Positions 51,401-61,017 of a DNA stretch of 64,000 nt are shown here, one piece after another. The stretch's first letter is position 1, and every line of letters begins with the position of its first letter. Location of the stretch: contig CANOEC010000008.1 of NCBI GenBank assembly GCA_947564735.1, positions 1 to 64,000 of the forward strand. Direction: 5' to 3'. The position numbers and the translations under genes are program-made. The stretch comes from an uncultured Lachnospiraceae bacterium (GTDB lineage Bacteria; Bacillota; Clostridia; Lachnospirales; Lachnospiraceae). The notes beneath the pieces are model-generated. The model searched no databases, was not told the DNA's origin, and saw only the letters and a program-made list of their open reading frames with translations.

Positions 51401-52522
51401 ATGGCATATAATAACATTGTCCCCACTGCCATAGATTTGTTCTGTGGTGCTGGCGGTTTATCAAAAGGACTTGAAGACAGCAATATTAATGTAGCATTAG
51501 GCGTTGAAATCAACACTATTGCCACCCAGACATACAACAACAATCTGCCCGGCATTGTTCTGAATTCCAATATATGTGATGTCACAGGTCAACAAATCTT
51601 AGCACGGTTAAACATTCATAAAAATGAATTGTTTCTCCTTGCTGGTTGTCCACCTTGTCAAACATTTTCATCGCTCCAAAAAGACGATGTATCAAATGAT
51701 GCCAGAAACAACCTTATTTTTGAGTACACCAGACTTATCCATGAAACAGAACCATTGTTCATTCTAATGGAAAATGTTCCTGGTCTGCCAAATGGACGCG
51801 GCAAAAAAATTTTTAAAAAAGCCACTACTGAATTGCAAAAGCTTTACCATATAAAATATGATATACTCAATTGTGCTGATTACGGTGTTCCCCAAACTCG
51901 AAAACGTCTGGTACTGCATGGAATCCGGAATGATGTATATGATTTGTTAAAGCAACACAATGCCCGTTTTGAAGTCTCGCTTCCTTCTCAGACTCATACC
52001 AGCGACTCGGAAACAAATCCTACGCTCCTACCATGGGAAACTGTAGGTACTGCATTGGCTACACCACCACTTCCAGATATTGCTGCCGGACAACCTGCAC
52101 CTGCTGGCTATCCAAATCATGAAACAAGCGGACTTAACAATACAAACTTAGAACGCATTCAATATATCCGAGCCCATGGTGGTAGCAGAACTTGTCTGCC
52201 TCCCCACTTACAATTACCTTGCCATCAAAGAGGAAACGTTGGTTACACTGGCGTATATGGAATTATGGATGCTACTAAACCCGCACCGACAATTACAAGT
52301 GGATGTATATTTTTTAGTAAGGGGCGCTATGGACATCCTACACAAGATCGCGCTATTACAATTCGTGAAGCCGCTCGTTTCCAATCATTCCCAGATAATT
52401 TTATTTTCTCTGGAAACCGGTCAGAAGCTGCTTTGCAGGTCGGAAATGCAGTTCCGCCCCGCCTTGCCGCTGCCAGTGGATTTTATTTCTTAAATCTACT
52501 CAATTATATACATTCTCTATGA
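51401..52522 (+). CDS. DNA (cytosine-5-)-methyltransferase
   Basis: A 373-residue C5-cytosine methyltransferase with the ordered motifs: I (DLFCGAGGLSKG, residues 12-23), IV (AGCPPCQTFS, catalytic Cys86), VI (MENVPG, 123-128), VIII (QTRKRLVLHG) and X (QVGNAVPPRLA, from about 346). It transfers methyl from SAM to cytosine in a specific DNA site that cannot be read from sequence. It has its own promoter and converges on the receiver-like gene with only four bases between stops. No restriction nuclease lies beside it. AT-rich codon use matches the module, not the sugar operon around it. Confidence 0.95.
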   Translation: MAYNNIVPTAIDLFCGAGGLSKGLEDSNINVALGVEINTIATQTYNNNLPGIVLNSNICDVTGQQILARLNIHKNELFLLAGCPPCQTFSSLQKDDVSNDARNNLIFEYTRLIHETEPLFILMENVPGLPNGRGKKIFKKATTELQKLYHIKYDILNCADYGVPQTRKRLVLHGIRNDVYDLLKQHNARFEVSLPSQTHTSDSETNPTLLPWETVGTALATPPLPDIAAGQPAPAGYPNHETSGLNNTNLERIQYIRAHGGSRTCLPPHLQLPCHQRGNVGYTGVYGIMDATKPAPTITSGCIFFSKGRYGHPTQDRAITIREAARFQSFPDNFIFSGNRSEAALQVGNAVPPRLAAASGFYFLNLLNYIHSL

Positions 52523-52526
52523 AACA

Positions 52527-54116
52527 TCAGTTTTTATTGGCTGGTGTTTCAGGCAGATGTGCCAACGATATTCCAACTCTATTGCCATCCGCAAATGCCA
52601 TATTAGCCATTCTTTGTGTATAATTTTCTTTCAGAGTACAGATAAACTCCAGTTCGCAATCTTTCCCCATTAGATTTCCTTGTAATGTTCTTCCTTTAAT
52701 TATCTTATAATCTAATATATAAATCGTATTCAGTTTCTTCTTCCATTCAACAGCAATAGATTTTTTATCTTCATAATACAAAAAACTAAAATATTCTTTT
52801 TCTGCATTCTCTAGTGCTTTTCCACTCTTACACTTTATACCTCGAATGAAAATATAATTATTATTTATTTTTTCGGGCCTTCTACAATCACATTTTGCTG
52901 TTACACATAATAAATAGCATTCCTCATTTCCATCCTTATATTTGAATACATCCCCAAAAGAAATAGTATGGTTCATATTAGAAAGTGTTCCATTAATATT
53001 TATCTTAGCATTAAGTTGTATCAAGTCATTAATGATTAAACTTGCAGTTATGCGATCTGCTCTTGCAAGCAATTCTTTTGCAAACAATTCAGGGATGAGA
53101 GCATTTTGTATGTCAATTTGCTGCTCCAATTCCTGCTTATATAGCCCTTTAATAAACAATTCAAACTCATCCCACCCTTCCTCTTCTAACAAGATTTTCG
53201 CATAATATGCAAAAGCGTCAAATGAGATATCGCCAAGAATCTTTGCCCTATGCGTGAGTACCTCCTGAAATTGATTAGAATAATACAAACATATCCCGTC
53301 CATGATACTTCCTGGTGATTCAATAATATTTTGCGCAATTTTAGATATAATATGCTCTGGTGAAATCATATCAGATGTATCCTGTTCATTATTAAGATTT
53401 TTGGAAAAAAAGAAAAATTTTCTCCCATTCACCTCCAAGCCATTGCTTTTTTTATTTGCGACATATTCTCTTTCTGACGGCAAAAGATAACTACACCAAT
53501 CTAAATATAACTTATACCACTCTTCAGAATTCTCATAATTGAATTGTTCCTGATCAATTTCAATACCGAGTTCAATCATTTTCTTTTTCAGCGGTTGAAT
53601 ATTATTTTTTGAACCGCTAAAACATCCTTTTATAATATTTACAAATTCATCTTTTAAAATGCCTAGTTTTTCACATATCTCCGAAATCTGTTTCACTTCT
53701 TCTTTGAAATGCCCAGAATAGTATGCTTTTAATGCATCCTCAATACCCTCTGTATTCTGTTCATTAGTATAAATGCAAATATAAGGAATCTCATTTTTCA
53801 ATGCACAGTTAATGATACCTATTGTATATTCTGGGCGAACCGGCTGAGTCAGCTCCCAATCAATAATAAGTAAATCTTTTTGCTTCATTTTTTTCTCTAA
53901 ATATTCCCACGTATTTTTCAAATTATATGAAACCATTGTAACTGCACATTCACATTCTGTAGAAAGTGCTGTATACATTCTACCAGACAATTCCAATCCC
54001 TTAGCATTACTATCTACCACCTCATATGGTTCCAGAAAATCATCATCAATACAAATAATATTTCTTATTGACTGTTTCACAATATCGCCTAAAATCTGCT
54101 CTTTTGTTTTTTCCAT
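52527..54116 (-). CDS. Receiver-like domain protein of the methyltransferase/GHKL module
   Basis: A 529-residue soluble protein. The N terminus (about 15-125) looks like a divergent receiver: an acidic cluster IICIDDDF (Asp24-26), a second strand ending LLIIDWEL with Asp86 at the phospho-acceptor position, and YICIYTN where the conserved Thr/Ser strand would be. The remaining 400 residues match nothing I recognise; a Cys-containing segment (VTAKCDCRRPEKI) occurs near residue 415. It starts one base after the GHKL gene stop, with GGAG inside that gene's end, so the two are co-translated. I infer that the GHKL protein and this protein signal to each other. No nuclease motif is evident. Confidence 0.6.
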   Translation of the reverse strand: MEKTKEQILGDIVKQSIRNIICIDDDFLEPYEVVDSNAKGLELSGRMYTALSTECECAVTMVSYNLKNTWEYLEKKMKQKDLLIIDWELTQPVRPEYTIGIINCALKNEIPYICIYTNEQNTEGIEDALKAYYSGHFKEEVKQISEICEKLGILKDEFVNIIKGCFSGSKNNIQPLKKKMIELGIEIDQEQFNYENSEEWYKLYLDWCSYLLPSEREYVANKKSNGLEVNGRKFFFFSKNLNNEQDTSDMISPEHIISKIAQNIIESPGSIMDGICLYYSNQFQEVLTHRAKILGDISFDAFAYYAKILLEEEGWDEFELFIKGLYKQELEQQIDIQNALIPELFAKELLARADRITASLIINDLIQLNAKININGTLSNMNHTISFGDVFKYKDGNEECYLLCVTAKCDCRRPEKINNNYIFIRGIKCKSGKALENAEKEYFSFLYYEDKKSIAVEWKKKLNTIYILDYKIIKGRTLQGNLMGKDCELEFICTLKENYTQRMANMAFADGNRVGISLAHLPETPANKN

Positions 54117-54117
54117 T

Positions 54118-57051
54118 TCATTTCTCCATCTTTTGACTTATCACAAAACATGCACCATTTAAGGAATTAAGTAACTTCTCATCCGTCGCATAAATATCCA
54201 TATCAACTGAATTTAGACACTTACGCGCTAAATATAACCCAATTCCTCGTCCTGATGCTTTTTTAGTGTAAAATAGTTCAAAACACTTTTCCAATTCTGA
54301 ATGTGACATCTTAGGACCAGAGTTTAATACTAAAACATCGCTATCTTTTACATCAATTTTAATTACCTTTTCTCCTTGTGCATATGCAACCCAATAAATG
54401 GCATTATTGACAACATTTAAAAAGACGGGAATAATAATAGACTCATAAGATTCTATTTTATAATCTATAAATCTCTCTGTACATATAAAAGAAATATCTT
54501 CTTTATCCATTATACTTTCATAAAAATTTATAATTGTTTCCCTAATAGCTTTTCCCGTAATTGATGTTTTAGTTCGCCGTGTTGTACGGTACATTGGCAT
54601 TAGCATCTTATGATTCGATTCCAAGTGTTGAAATGAAATGCTAAGCGGCTTATATATTTCCTGCACGTTCTCATCTTTGACGGCTATGTTTTTCAAATCT
54701 CTTAGCGCAGATGCAATCTGAGCATACAATACATTAAACTGATGATCTATGACTTCTATCGCCATTCCTACCTGCGCCAACTCATAAAAAGTATCAATCT
54801 TCTTTACAAGCTGAATTTCCTTGCTCTTATACGCTCCCAGCAACTCACCATTTTGAGAATTGATAGAAATACAATTCAATTGTTTCAAAAATGGTTCGTA
54901 TACATCAACATACATATCACGAATTTTATCGACAGTAACATTCATACGATCTGTAATTTCTATTACATTTTCTTCTGTTATTTCCGTAATATGAAGACCT
55001 TGTGGCGCATATTCAAACAAACTTTCCTTATTCTCAAAAATCTTATTATCCACCTCATCACGTATTCGTTGAAATTCAATTGAAATTCTTTCCAAAACAG
55101 CATAAAATTTATTATTCAATTCTTCTTCTACATTAAGGTAATTTTTCTTATATTCCTCCAATAAAATATTTTTCAGTGTATGCTCAGATGCCAATTTCTG
55201 GCTTTCTGACACCTTTTGTTCCAATCCATTTCTTTCGGCTTCATAATCATAAAGAAGGTCGCTTACGGAATCATTACCGGAAAGAGTAATGTTTGATGGA
55301 ATCTTGATTTTTAAGTCCACAATTTCTGACTTTAATCTGCTAAGTTTTTCTAAGATGTCTCTCTTATCAGAATCAATAACTAAACTCTTTTCTATCTGCT
55401 CATTAAGTTTTCTCTTTATTTCATTAAATTCTACCTTTTTATCCGCAATCTTTGACCTGCTAGCTATGATTTCTTTGCGTATCTGAACTACTGCCTGATA
55501 ATTTCTTTTCTTTTCCTCCTGAATTAACCTCTCTTGCTTTTGTTCTCTTTTCTTTTCCTCCAGAATGTCCTTTCTTTGTTGTGCTTGAGATCCATATTTA
55601 TCAATAGCAATTTTTTTAAAAAATTCCACCAAAAGAAACTTCATTGCTCTATACGCGTCATTTGCAACAAATCCTTCCCTGCCGGATTTGTCAATCAACT
55701 TTTGATTTCCTTCTTTAGAAATTCCGACATATCCAAACATCTTACGATGACTAAAGTAATAATATCCTGCACCATATGATCGTCTCTTTTCAAATTCCAG
55801 GAAATCAAAATCTGTTCTTCCATAAGGAAGTACACGAAATCCATCTCGGTAAACATATAAACCACTGTATGTTTCGCCCTTATTCTCATACATATGCCAT
55901 TTTTCAATATTCATAGTTGTATTATTTTGTGCCCCCTCCCAAAAAGCCATTTTTAATCTTAACCTTCCAGGAGATGTTCTTGGCTTTTTTCTTGGAGCAA
56001 ATGTATAGTTTTCTATTTTTCCCCATACTTTTATGTTGCCTTGGAAATTTCCAGATTCATCAAATTCGCCATCAATCCAATTTTCACAATTTTCAAAATC
56101 TTCTTCATCAAAAAAATCTTTTAACTCTAAAAAATCATATTCATTTCCGTTTGATGTGTATATCTTAAAACTTGGCGATTCTTTCCAATCATTACCAAGA
56201 ATCTCCCGTCTGTCCTCTATCAATGCCTTGTCAAATGGATTAAATAAGCCTGAAAGAGCTGATCTCACATATTTTGTCCGTTCAGACATTTCCTCACGAT
56301 CCTCAATTAGATTGTCCTTCTGCTCATCCTCAAGCCAAATCAGTTCATCAATTGGATCAAATATCACGAAAAAAGTGCCATGCCCATAATGCTCAAAATG
56401 TTCTCTAATTCTATCGTATATTGCTTTAGGTATGCGATGATATTTTACCAAATCATCCATAATATCATTTTTTAGCTTCGAAAAATGCTCCCATGATTTG
56501 CTATCAAAATTTTTCATATATTGCTTCTGTAACCGTTTATAATGATTGTCCAAATCAGACAAATCATGAAATTCTTCTATAGGAACCTCAACCTCATCCA
56601 GATATAACTCATAATTTTCCATTGCCCGCCAATTCATAAATACCATCTGATACGGTTCCATCTGTTTCTTAGATAGCATAAGCATATGATTTCCAAGATA
56701 AGTTACAGACAATCTACCAATACCCTTTTCACCTAACGGTATACGCTCTTTCTTTCCAAAACGCTCTTCCACAGATACTGTACACGTCATTATATCTCTT
56801 TTACTCTCTGTGCCTATCACAATCCACTTTTCCAGAATATCTGTCTTCCCCATTCCAAAGCCATCATCCGATATTGTAAATACATCTGATACCACGTCCT
56901 TATACCCCGATCTATAGAGAGCGGCATCTAGATAATCCCCATAGGCATCATAACCATTTTTCCACAATTCCGTAATTGCTGTTGGTAAATCTGCAATTTG
57001 GTTTCTGCCGAGCAAATCAATTGCTCTGGCTTTTGTTCTAAAATTTGCCAT
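54118..57051 (-). CDS. Large protein with two GHKL ATPase domains (MORC/Hsp90-like N terminus, histidine-kinase-like C terminus)
   Basis: A 977-residue protein. N-terminal GHKL ATPase: AITELWKNGYDAYG (Glu28, Asn32, Asp35), SDDGFGMG (61-68), GEKGIGR (108-114), the pattern of Hsp90/MutL/MORC ATPases. A middle domain follows, then a long coiled coil (about 490-690). A DHp-like helix has VIDHQFNVLYAQ (His770), and a C-terminal histidine-kinase-type ATPase has NVVNNAIYW (879-887), LVLNSGPKM, FELFYTKK and GRGIGLYLARK (934-944). There are no membrane helices. The start at 57051 has AAGGAG. It is paired with the receiver-like gene and, convergently, the methyltransferase; probable role in DNA surveillance or defence signalling (inference). 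Confidence 0.8.
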   Translation of the reverse strand: MANFRTKARAIDLLGRNQIADLPTAITELWKNGYDAYGDYLDAALYRSGYKDVVSDVFTISDDGFGMGKTDILEKWIVIGTESKRDIMTCTVSVEERFGKKERIPLGEKGIGRLSVTYLGNHMLMLSKKQMEPYQMVFMNWRAMENYELYLDEVEVPIEEFHDLSDLDNHYKRLQKQYMKNFDSKSWEHFSKLKNDIMDDLVKYHRIPKAIYDRIREHFEHYGHGTFFVIFDPIDELIWLEDEQKDNLIEDREEMSERTKYVRSALSGLFNPFDKALIEDRREILGNDWKESPSFKIYTSNGNEYDFLELKDFFDEEDFENCENWIDGEFDESGNFQGNIKVWGKIENYTFAPRKKPRTSPGRLRLKMAFWEGAQNNTTMNIEKWHMYENKGETYSGLYVYRDGFRVLPYGRTDFDFLEFEKRRSYGAGYYYFSHRKMFGYVGISKEGNQKLIDKSGREGFVANDAYRAMKFLLVEFFKKIAIDKYGSQAQQRKDILEEKKREQKQERLIQEEKKRNYQAVVQIRKEIIASRSKIADKKVEFNEIKRKLNEQIEKSLVIDSDKRDILEKLSRLKSEIVDLKIKIPSNITLSGNDSVSDLLYDYEAERNGLEQKVSESQKLASEHTLKNILLEEYKKNYLNVEEELNNKFYAVLERISIEFQRIRDEVDNKIFENKESLFEYAPQGLHITEITEENVIEITDRMNVTVDKIRDMYVDVYEPFLKQLNCISINSQNGELLGAYKSKEIQLVKKIDTFYELAQVGMAIEVIDHQFNVLYAQIASALRDLKNIAVKDENVQEIYKPLSISFQHLESNHKMLMPMYRTTRRTKTSITGKAIRETIINFYESIMDKEDISFICTERFIDYKIESYESIIIPVFLNVVNNAIYWVAYAQGEKVIKIDVKDSDVLVLNSGPKMSHSELEKCFELFYTKKASGRGIGLYLARKCLNSVDMDIYATDEKLLNSLNGACFVISQKMEK

Positions 57052-57273
57052 ACCATTTCCGCTCCTTATGGGATTGTTTCCCAACAACTATATCTACAAA
57101 AAAATTTTTCGAAAACTCTCTCAAAAATACCTTCTTATATCAATTGTATCAGAAAAAAGTTCTAATGAACAGAATTTGTGCTATTTTATCAAAATTATAC
57201 CAATTCCAGCGCAAGCGTCTAATCCCCAAAATATCTGATTCGAGTATTTCCAGTTCTATCATGGAACTCCATA

Positions 57274-57284
57274 TTTCATTCCCG
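57274..57284. repeat. 11-bp direct repeat, right end of the inserted module
   Basis: TTTCATTCCCG, identical to 51172-51182, 14 bases below the yesM stop. On the minus strand it is preceded by GAGGAATC, which looks like the original ribosome site of yesN. Confidence 0.7.
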
Positions 57285-57297
57285 ATTCCTCTTTCCA

Positions 57298-59076
57298 TTA
57301 ACGCCGCATCGGCACCCGCACCGTAACCTTCGTATAGCAGCCCAATTTAGAATCAATTTCAATTCCGTACCTCTCTCCGAAACTCATGCGTATTCTGTCC
57401 TGTACATTCTTTAAACCGATTCCGTTACCCGCACCTCCGCTCGTCTCAATCTCACCCGCTATCTTTTTCCTCAGACTTTCTACTTCTTCCTCGCTCATGC
57501 CCCTTCCAGCATCCGTAATCTCAATCATACAGTCTTCATCTCTTACGATACCCTTGATATAAATGTTGGTGTCTTCCGCAAGTTCCTCAATCCCATGGCA
57601 GATTGCATTCTCAACCACAGGCTGCAGCGACATTTTCGGAATCTCCTGCTTCAAGACTTCTTCCGGTATATTCAGGGACAGATAGATTTCATAATCAAAA
57701 CGCAGGTTGATCAAAGCCAGATAATTCCTGATATATTCGATTTCTTCCTCTACGATCACATTGTTCGACACCCATTTCATACTGTAACGAAGCAGGCTGC
57801 CAAGCGATGTGATTGCGTCCGAAATGGCATACTCCTCATCAATCTCCGCCATCATCTTAATTGACTCAAGCACATTATAGATAAAATGAGCGTTAATCTG
57901 ATTCTGCAGCGCACGAATCTGGGAGTTTTTTGCCAAAATCTCCCTGTCGATATTTTCCTTCATAAGCTGCTCGATGTAATCCAGCATCTTATTGATCTGG
58001 ATACCTAACTCTCCCATTTCATCGTTTCCGCAATTCTCAATCCTAACGCTTAAATCTCCCTTTTGTATCATACGTATGGATTTTAAAATATCATAGAACT
58101 GCCGCAGAAGACGCGTCACAATATAATTGATCAGAAACGACAGTCCGATCATGATCACAATCATAATCGCAATAAAACTGCTCCGCATCCAAAACACATA
58201 ATGTATGCTTTCCGAGATATTTTTGACAGACAAAAGCGCCCCCTGCATTTCACGAATATATAAATAGGAGACAACAAGATGCTCCCTGCCTTGTTTCATA
58301 TACTCCGTATGGATGCCGTCTTTCTCAAGCCCGTCTTCAATCAGGGCACGTACAAACTCCCCAGAAATTTCCTGCCCATTATCGCCAAAATACAGTTCAC
58401 CCTCATCCGCAATAAAACAGCTCCACTCATCCGCAATATCCTCATACAGCATCGGAAACATGTTTTCCATTGTGACCGCTGTCTCAATCACACCGATACG
58501 ACCATTCTCATAATCCTCTACATTTGTTACCAGAGAAGCGATTGCCGTCACGCCGTAATCGTCAAACAGTTTATCCTGATAATTGTAATTCCAGCCAGCA
58601 TAGTCCCTTTTCTTCGACCATTCCATTTTGTCCATGCGGGAATGGCTGTATAGAATCGGCATCATCTCCTGCACATTGTCATTTACCGTGTAAACACGTA
58701 CTCCATACAACAGCGTATTGTTATAGACAAGCCGTTCCAGTGATGCAATATCGGAATGGTAAAATTCCATCAATTCCGTGGTTTCCAACTTCTCCCTGCG
58801 GGCTGCTTTGGCAAGCATCTTCAGCAACGATTCATCATTCAGAAAGAATTGTGTCGTCATATTGATGGAATCAATATTCTTGCGAACATTATCTTCGCCG
58901 CGTTTCATGATATACTGCATATAATTTCTATTCTCACTGATCACATTCTGCTCCATATTGTAAAACAAAAGCCCCGCCAATATGGAAATCGGCATAATTA
59001 CAAGAAGAATAATGACAAGCGTAAACTTTCTATTCAGTTTTAATCCGTTCCAGAATTTCTTCCAACGCTTTTCCAT
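57298..59076 (-). CDS. yesM: YesM-type sensor histidine kinase
   Basis: The 592-residue kinase has membrane helix 1 (about 18-40), an extracellular sensor region (about 42-280), membrane helix 2 (about 295-318), HAMP, the His_kinase block LQNQINAHFIYNVLESIKMM (phospho-His in NAHFIYN) and a HATPase domain with VVENAICHGIEE, DAGRGMSEEE and GNGIGLKNV. YesM kinases sense sugars outside the cell and phosphorylate YesN-type regulators that turn on carbohydrate transport. It starts three bases after the upstream lipoprotein gene. Its natural partner yesN is displaced by the inserted module. Confidence 0.93.
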   Translation of the reverse strand: MEKRWKKFWNGLKLNRKFTLVIILLVIMPISILAGLLFYNMEQNVISENRNYMQYIMKRGEDNVRKNIDSINMTTQFFLNDESLLKMLAKAARREKLETTELMEFYHSDIASLERLVYNNTLLYGVRVYTVNDNVQEMMPILYSHSRMDKMEWSKKRDYAGWNYNYQDKLFDDYGVTAIASLVTNVEDYENGRIGVIETAVTMENMFPMLYEDIADEWSCFIADEGELYFGDNGQEISGEFVRALIEDGLEKDGIHTEYMKQGREHLVVSYLYIREMQGALLSVKNISESIHYVFWMRSSFIAIMIVIMIGLSFLINYIVTRLLRQFYDILKSIRMIQKGDLSVRIENCGNDEMGELGIQINKMLDYIEQLMKENIDREILAKNSQIRALQNQINAHFIYNVLESIKMMAEIDEEYAISDAITSLGSLLRYSMKWVSNNVIVEEEIEYIRNYLALINLRFDYEIYLSLNIPEEVLKQEIPKMSLQPVVENAICHGIEELAEDTNIYIKGIVRDEDCMIEITDAGRGMSEEEVESLRKKIAGEIETSGGAGNGIGLKNVQDRIRMSFGERYGIEIDSKLGCYTKVTVRVPMRR

Positions 59077-59079
59077 CTT

Positions 59080-60711
59080 CTAATCAATTCCCAGCTTCTC
59101 TTTTGCCGTCTTCATAAGTTCCGTCTTCGCCGCCTGCACCTCTTTAAATCCATACGCTTCCCTCTTCTCTTGAAATTGTTCCAGAATTTCATCAAAACGT
59201 TCCTCCGACTCCGCAAGCAGAAGCTGCGGAAGCGTCTCGCTCCATAGCGCCTCGATTCTGTTATCCTCAAAGGCTTCTTTTGAACCGTTTGGAAGGAGCG
59301 AATCGTATTGTCCGTTGTAAACCGGATAAAGATACGACCATTCATAAATCTGTCTTAGCGGTTCCGAAGGTTCCTGTTTCCACTGCAATTGCACGATATC
59401 ATTCTGAAGCATCCAATAGGCATCATCCGCACCATATATTCTGTCATACTCCGTACGGTCACTGTTTAAAAGTTCTTTGACTTCTTCTTTTATAATCGGT
59501 TTACCGTCTATATAATCAAATGTCTCTCCCTCTACGCCGATTGAAACGCGAAGCTGTCCTCGCTCGCTGAGCAGATAATCAAAAAAAGCAATGGCGCGCT
59601 CGGGATGCTCACAATTCTTTGATATCATTGTGACAGTCCAGCCGTTGATTCCGGTTGTCGTAAGCGTATGGTCGTCTCCCGCCGCATTCTTCGGTCCGTC
59701 TACCGCCAGATAAATCCGCTCTGGATGGCTGGCATAAAGTTCTTTCTGCTGTGCCGCCATGTCCGTATGCTGATAAATCATGCAGAAATACCTGCCCTTT
59801 GCCATCTTTTCTTCCATCTGCGTTCTCTGATCAATAAAAATATCGTTGGCAAGCAGCCCTTCCTCGCCAAGCCTGCGGAACATCTTAAGCCATCTGATAT
59901 AATCTTCATCCGTATAGCGGTCATAAATCTCGCCGTCTTTCTCGAAAGGCACTGCCAGAAAATTCATCAGATATTTGTCAAAGGACACATTCCCCTGTCC
60001 ATTAAAAACATGCGCACCCACCGGAATCAAATCTTCTCCGTCCACAGTCGGGAACATCTCATATGCTTTTTCCACCGCCGCCTGAAAACCTTCCGGCGTC
60101 GTCATGTCCGGACTTCCGATTGCCTCGTATATATCTTTCCGCACCAGAAATGTCTGGTTGGAACCAATATTATCATACTCCTCTATATCCTTTGCACTGT
60201 AACTGGAATTCGGATAAATATAAATATTGCCGTCTTCCTGCGTATACCATTTGACCGCATCCGCATCGCATACCTGATAAAAATACGCATCATACTCATC
60301 CGCAAGTTCATTCAGCGCATAAACCATGTCTTTATCAATCATCTCATTGACCTGCGGTTCCCACCAGCCAAGTGTAATAAAATCCGGTAAAGAATCCGCC
60401 GCTATCAATGCGTTAAGTTTCTCGCTTTCGTTTCCGCTCGGCGTGATGAACCGCAGACTTACACCTGTCTCCTCCGTAATCTTGCGGGAGACAACATTCT
60501 CTCCCCACCCGGTCGTAAACCATGAATAGTTGATATACCAGTCAAACGTAACAGGTTCCTTGGCATATCTTTCCCATGCCGGCACATCTTCCGCCATGCC
60601 CGATTCCGTACCCTGCAATGCCCCATCGTCTCTTGCACATCCTGTACAAAGCAGACACATAAAAAGCCAGACTGCCATCCGATAGATTATTCTCTCATTC
60701 CTCTTCTGCAT
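59080..60711 (-). CDS. Extracellular solute-binding lipoprotein of a sugar ABC system (LplA-like)
   Basis: A 543-residue lipoprotein (signal with LLCTGC, Cys25) with the solute-binding family 1 pattern of LplA-type proteins: EETGVSLRFITPSGNESEKLNALIAADSLPDFITLG near residues 90-130, and later YGADDAYWMLQNDIVQLQ. It may deliver oligosaccharide to the permeases upstream or sense ligand for YesM, whose gene follows after three bases. The start at 60711 has AAAGGCAGG; the longer frame to 60885 runs through the promoter. Its length fits the family. Confidence 0.85.
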   Translation of the reverse strand: MQKRNERIIYRMAVWLFMCLLCTGCARDDGALQGTESGMAEDVPAWERYAKEPVTFDWYINYSWFTTGWGENVVSRKITEETGVSLRFITPSGNESEKLNALIAADSLPDFITLGWWEPQVNEMIDKDMVYALNELADEYDAYFYQVCDADAVKWYTQEDGNIYIYPNSSYSAKDIEEYDNIGSNQTFLVRKDIYEAIGSPDMTTPEGFQAAVEKAYEMFPTVDGEDLIPVGAHVFNGQGNVSFDKYLMNFLAVPFEKDGEIYDRYTDEDYIRWLKMFRRLGEEGLLANDIFIDQRTQMEEKMAKGRYFCMIYQHTDMAAQQKELYASHPERIYLAVDGPKNAAGDDHTLTTTGINGWTVTMISKNCEHPERAIAFFDYLLSERGQLRVSIGVEGETFDYIDGKPIIKEEVKELLNSDRTEYDRIYGADDAYWMLQNDIVQLQWKQEPSEPLRQIYEWSYLYPVYNGQYDSLLPNGSKEAFEDNRIEALWSETLPQLLLAESEERFDEILEQFQEKREAYGFKEVQAAKTELMKTAKEKLGID

Positions 60712-61017
60712 GAAAAACCTGCCTTTCCACTCCGCCCCTATCAAGAATATATTAATAACAGTATAGGGCTTTTTCTTTGTGATTTCAATGTGGTTCGTAT
60801 ATTGTCCGCCCGGAAGTCGGTCGATATCTCCGTCGTCGCGCCTGCACTCCGCTAATGAAAACCATACAAACAGCATTTCCCACACAGAGAAAAGACGATA
60901 TTTCCTTAAAGAAATACCGCCTTTCTTTTATGTTTGCTCTATCTTCTTACCTAACCACCATAATTCCGCCATGCGAAACCCAAAATTCACACGGAGAATG
61001 CCCTATTTGGGGGCATT
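60712..61017. other. Intergenic region between permease and lipoprotein genes
   Basis: It contains the promoter above and, at its upper end, a GAATGCCC/GGGCATTC stem-loop (about 60996-61017) touching the permease stop, likely a terminator or mRNA-processing signal. No gene is seen in it. Confidence 0.5.
60760..60788 (-). promoter_or_regulatory. Promoter of the lipoprotein-yesM unit
   Basis: TTGAAA (60783-60788) and TATACT (60760-60765), 17-base spacer. It would allow transcription of the binding protein, yesM and formerly yesN separately from the permease genes. Confidence 0.7.

Noticed and set aside
52527-57051. Detocs-type two-component defence operon
   Set aside because: The shared idea of kinase plus receiver is present, but as I recall Detocs it is a three-protein system with a TPR-containing sensor and no methyltransferase or MORC-like ATPase, so the architecture differs.
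51183-57273. Ordinary type II restriction-modification system
   Set aside because: No restriction endonuclease motif was found in the two other proteins, and their GHKL and receiver-like domains do not fit a nuclease. A nuclease hidden in the uncharacterised C terminus cannot be excluded.
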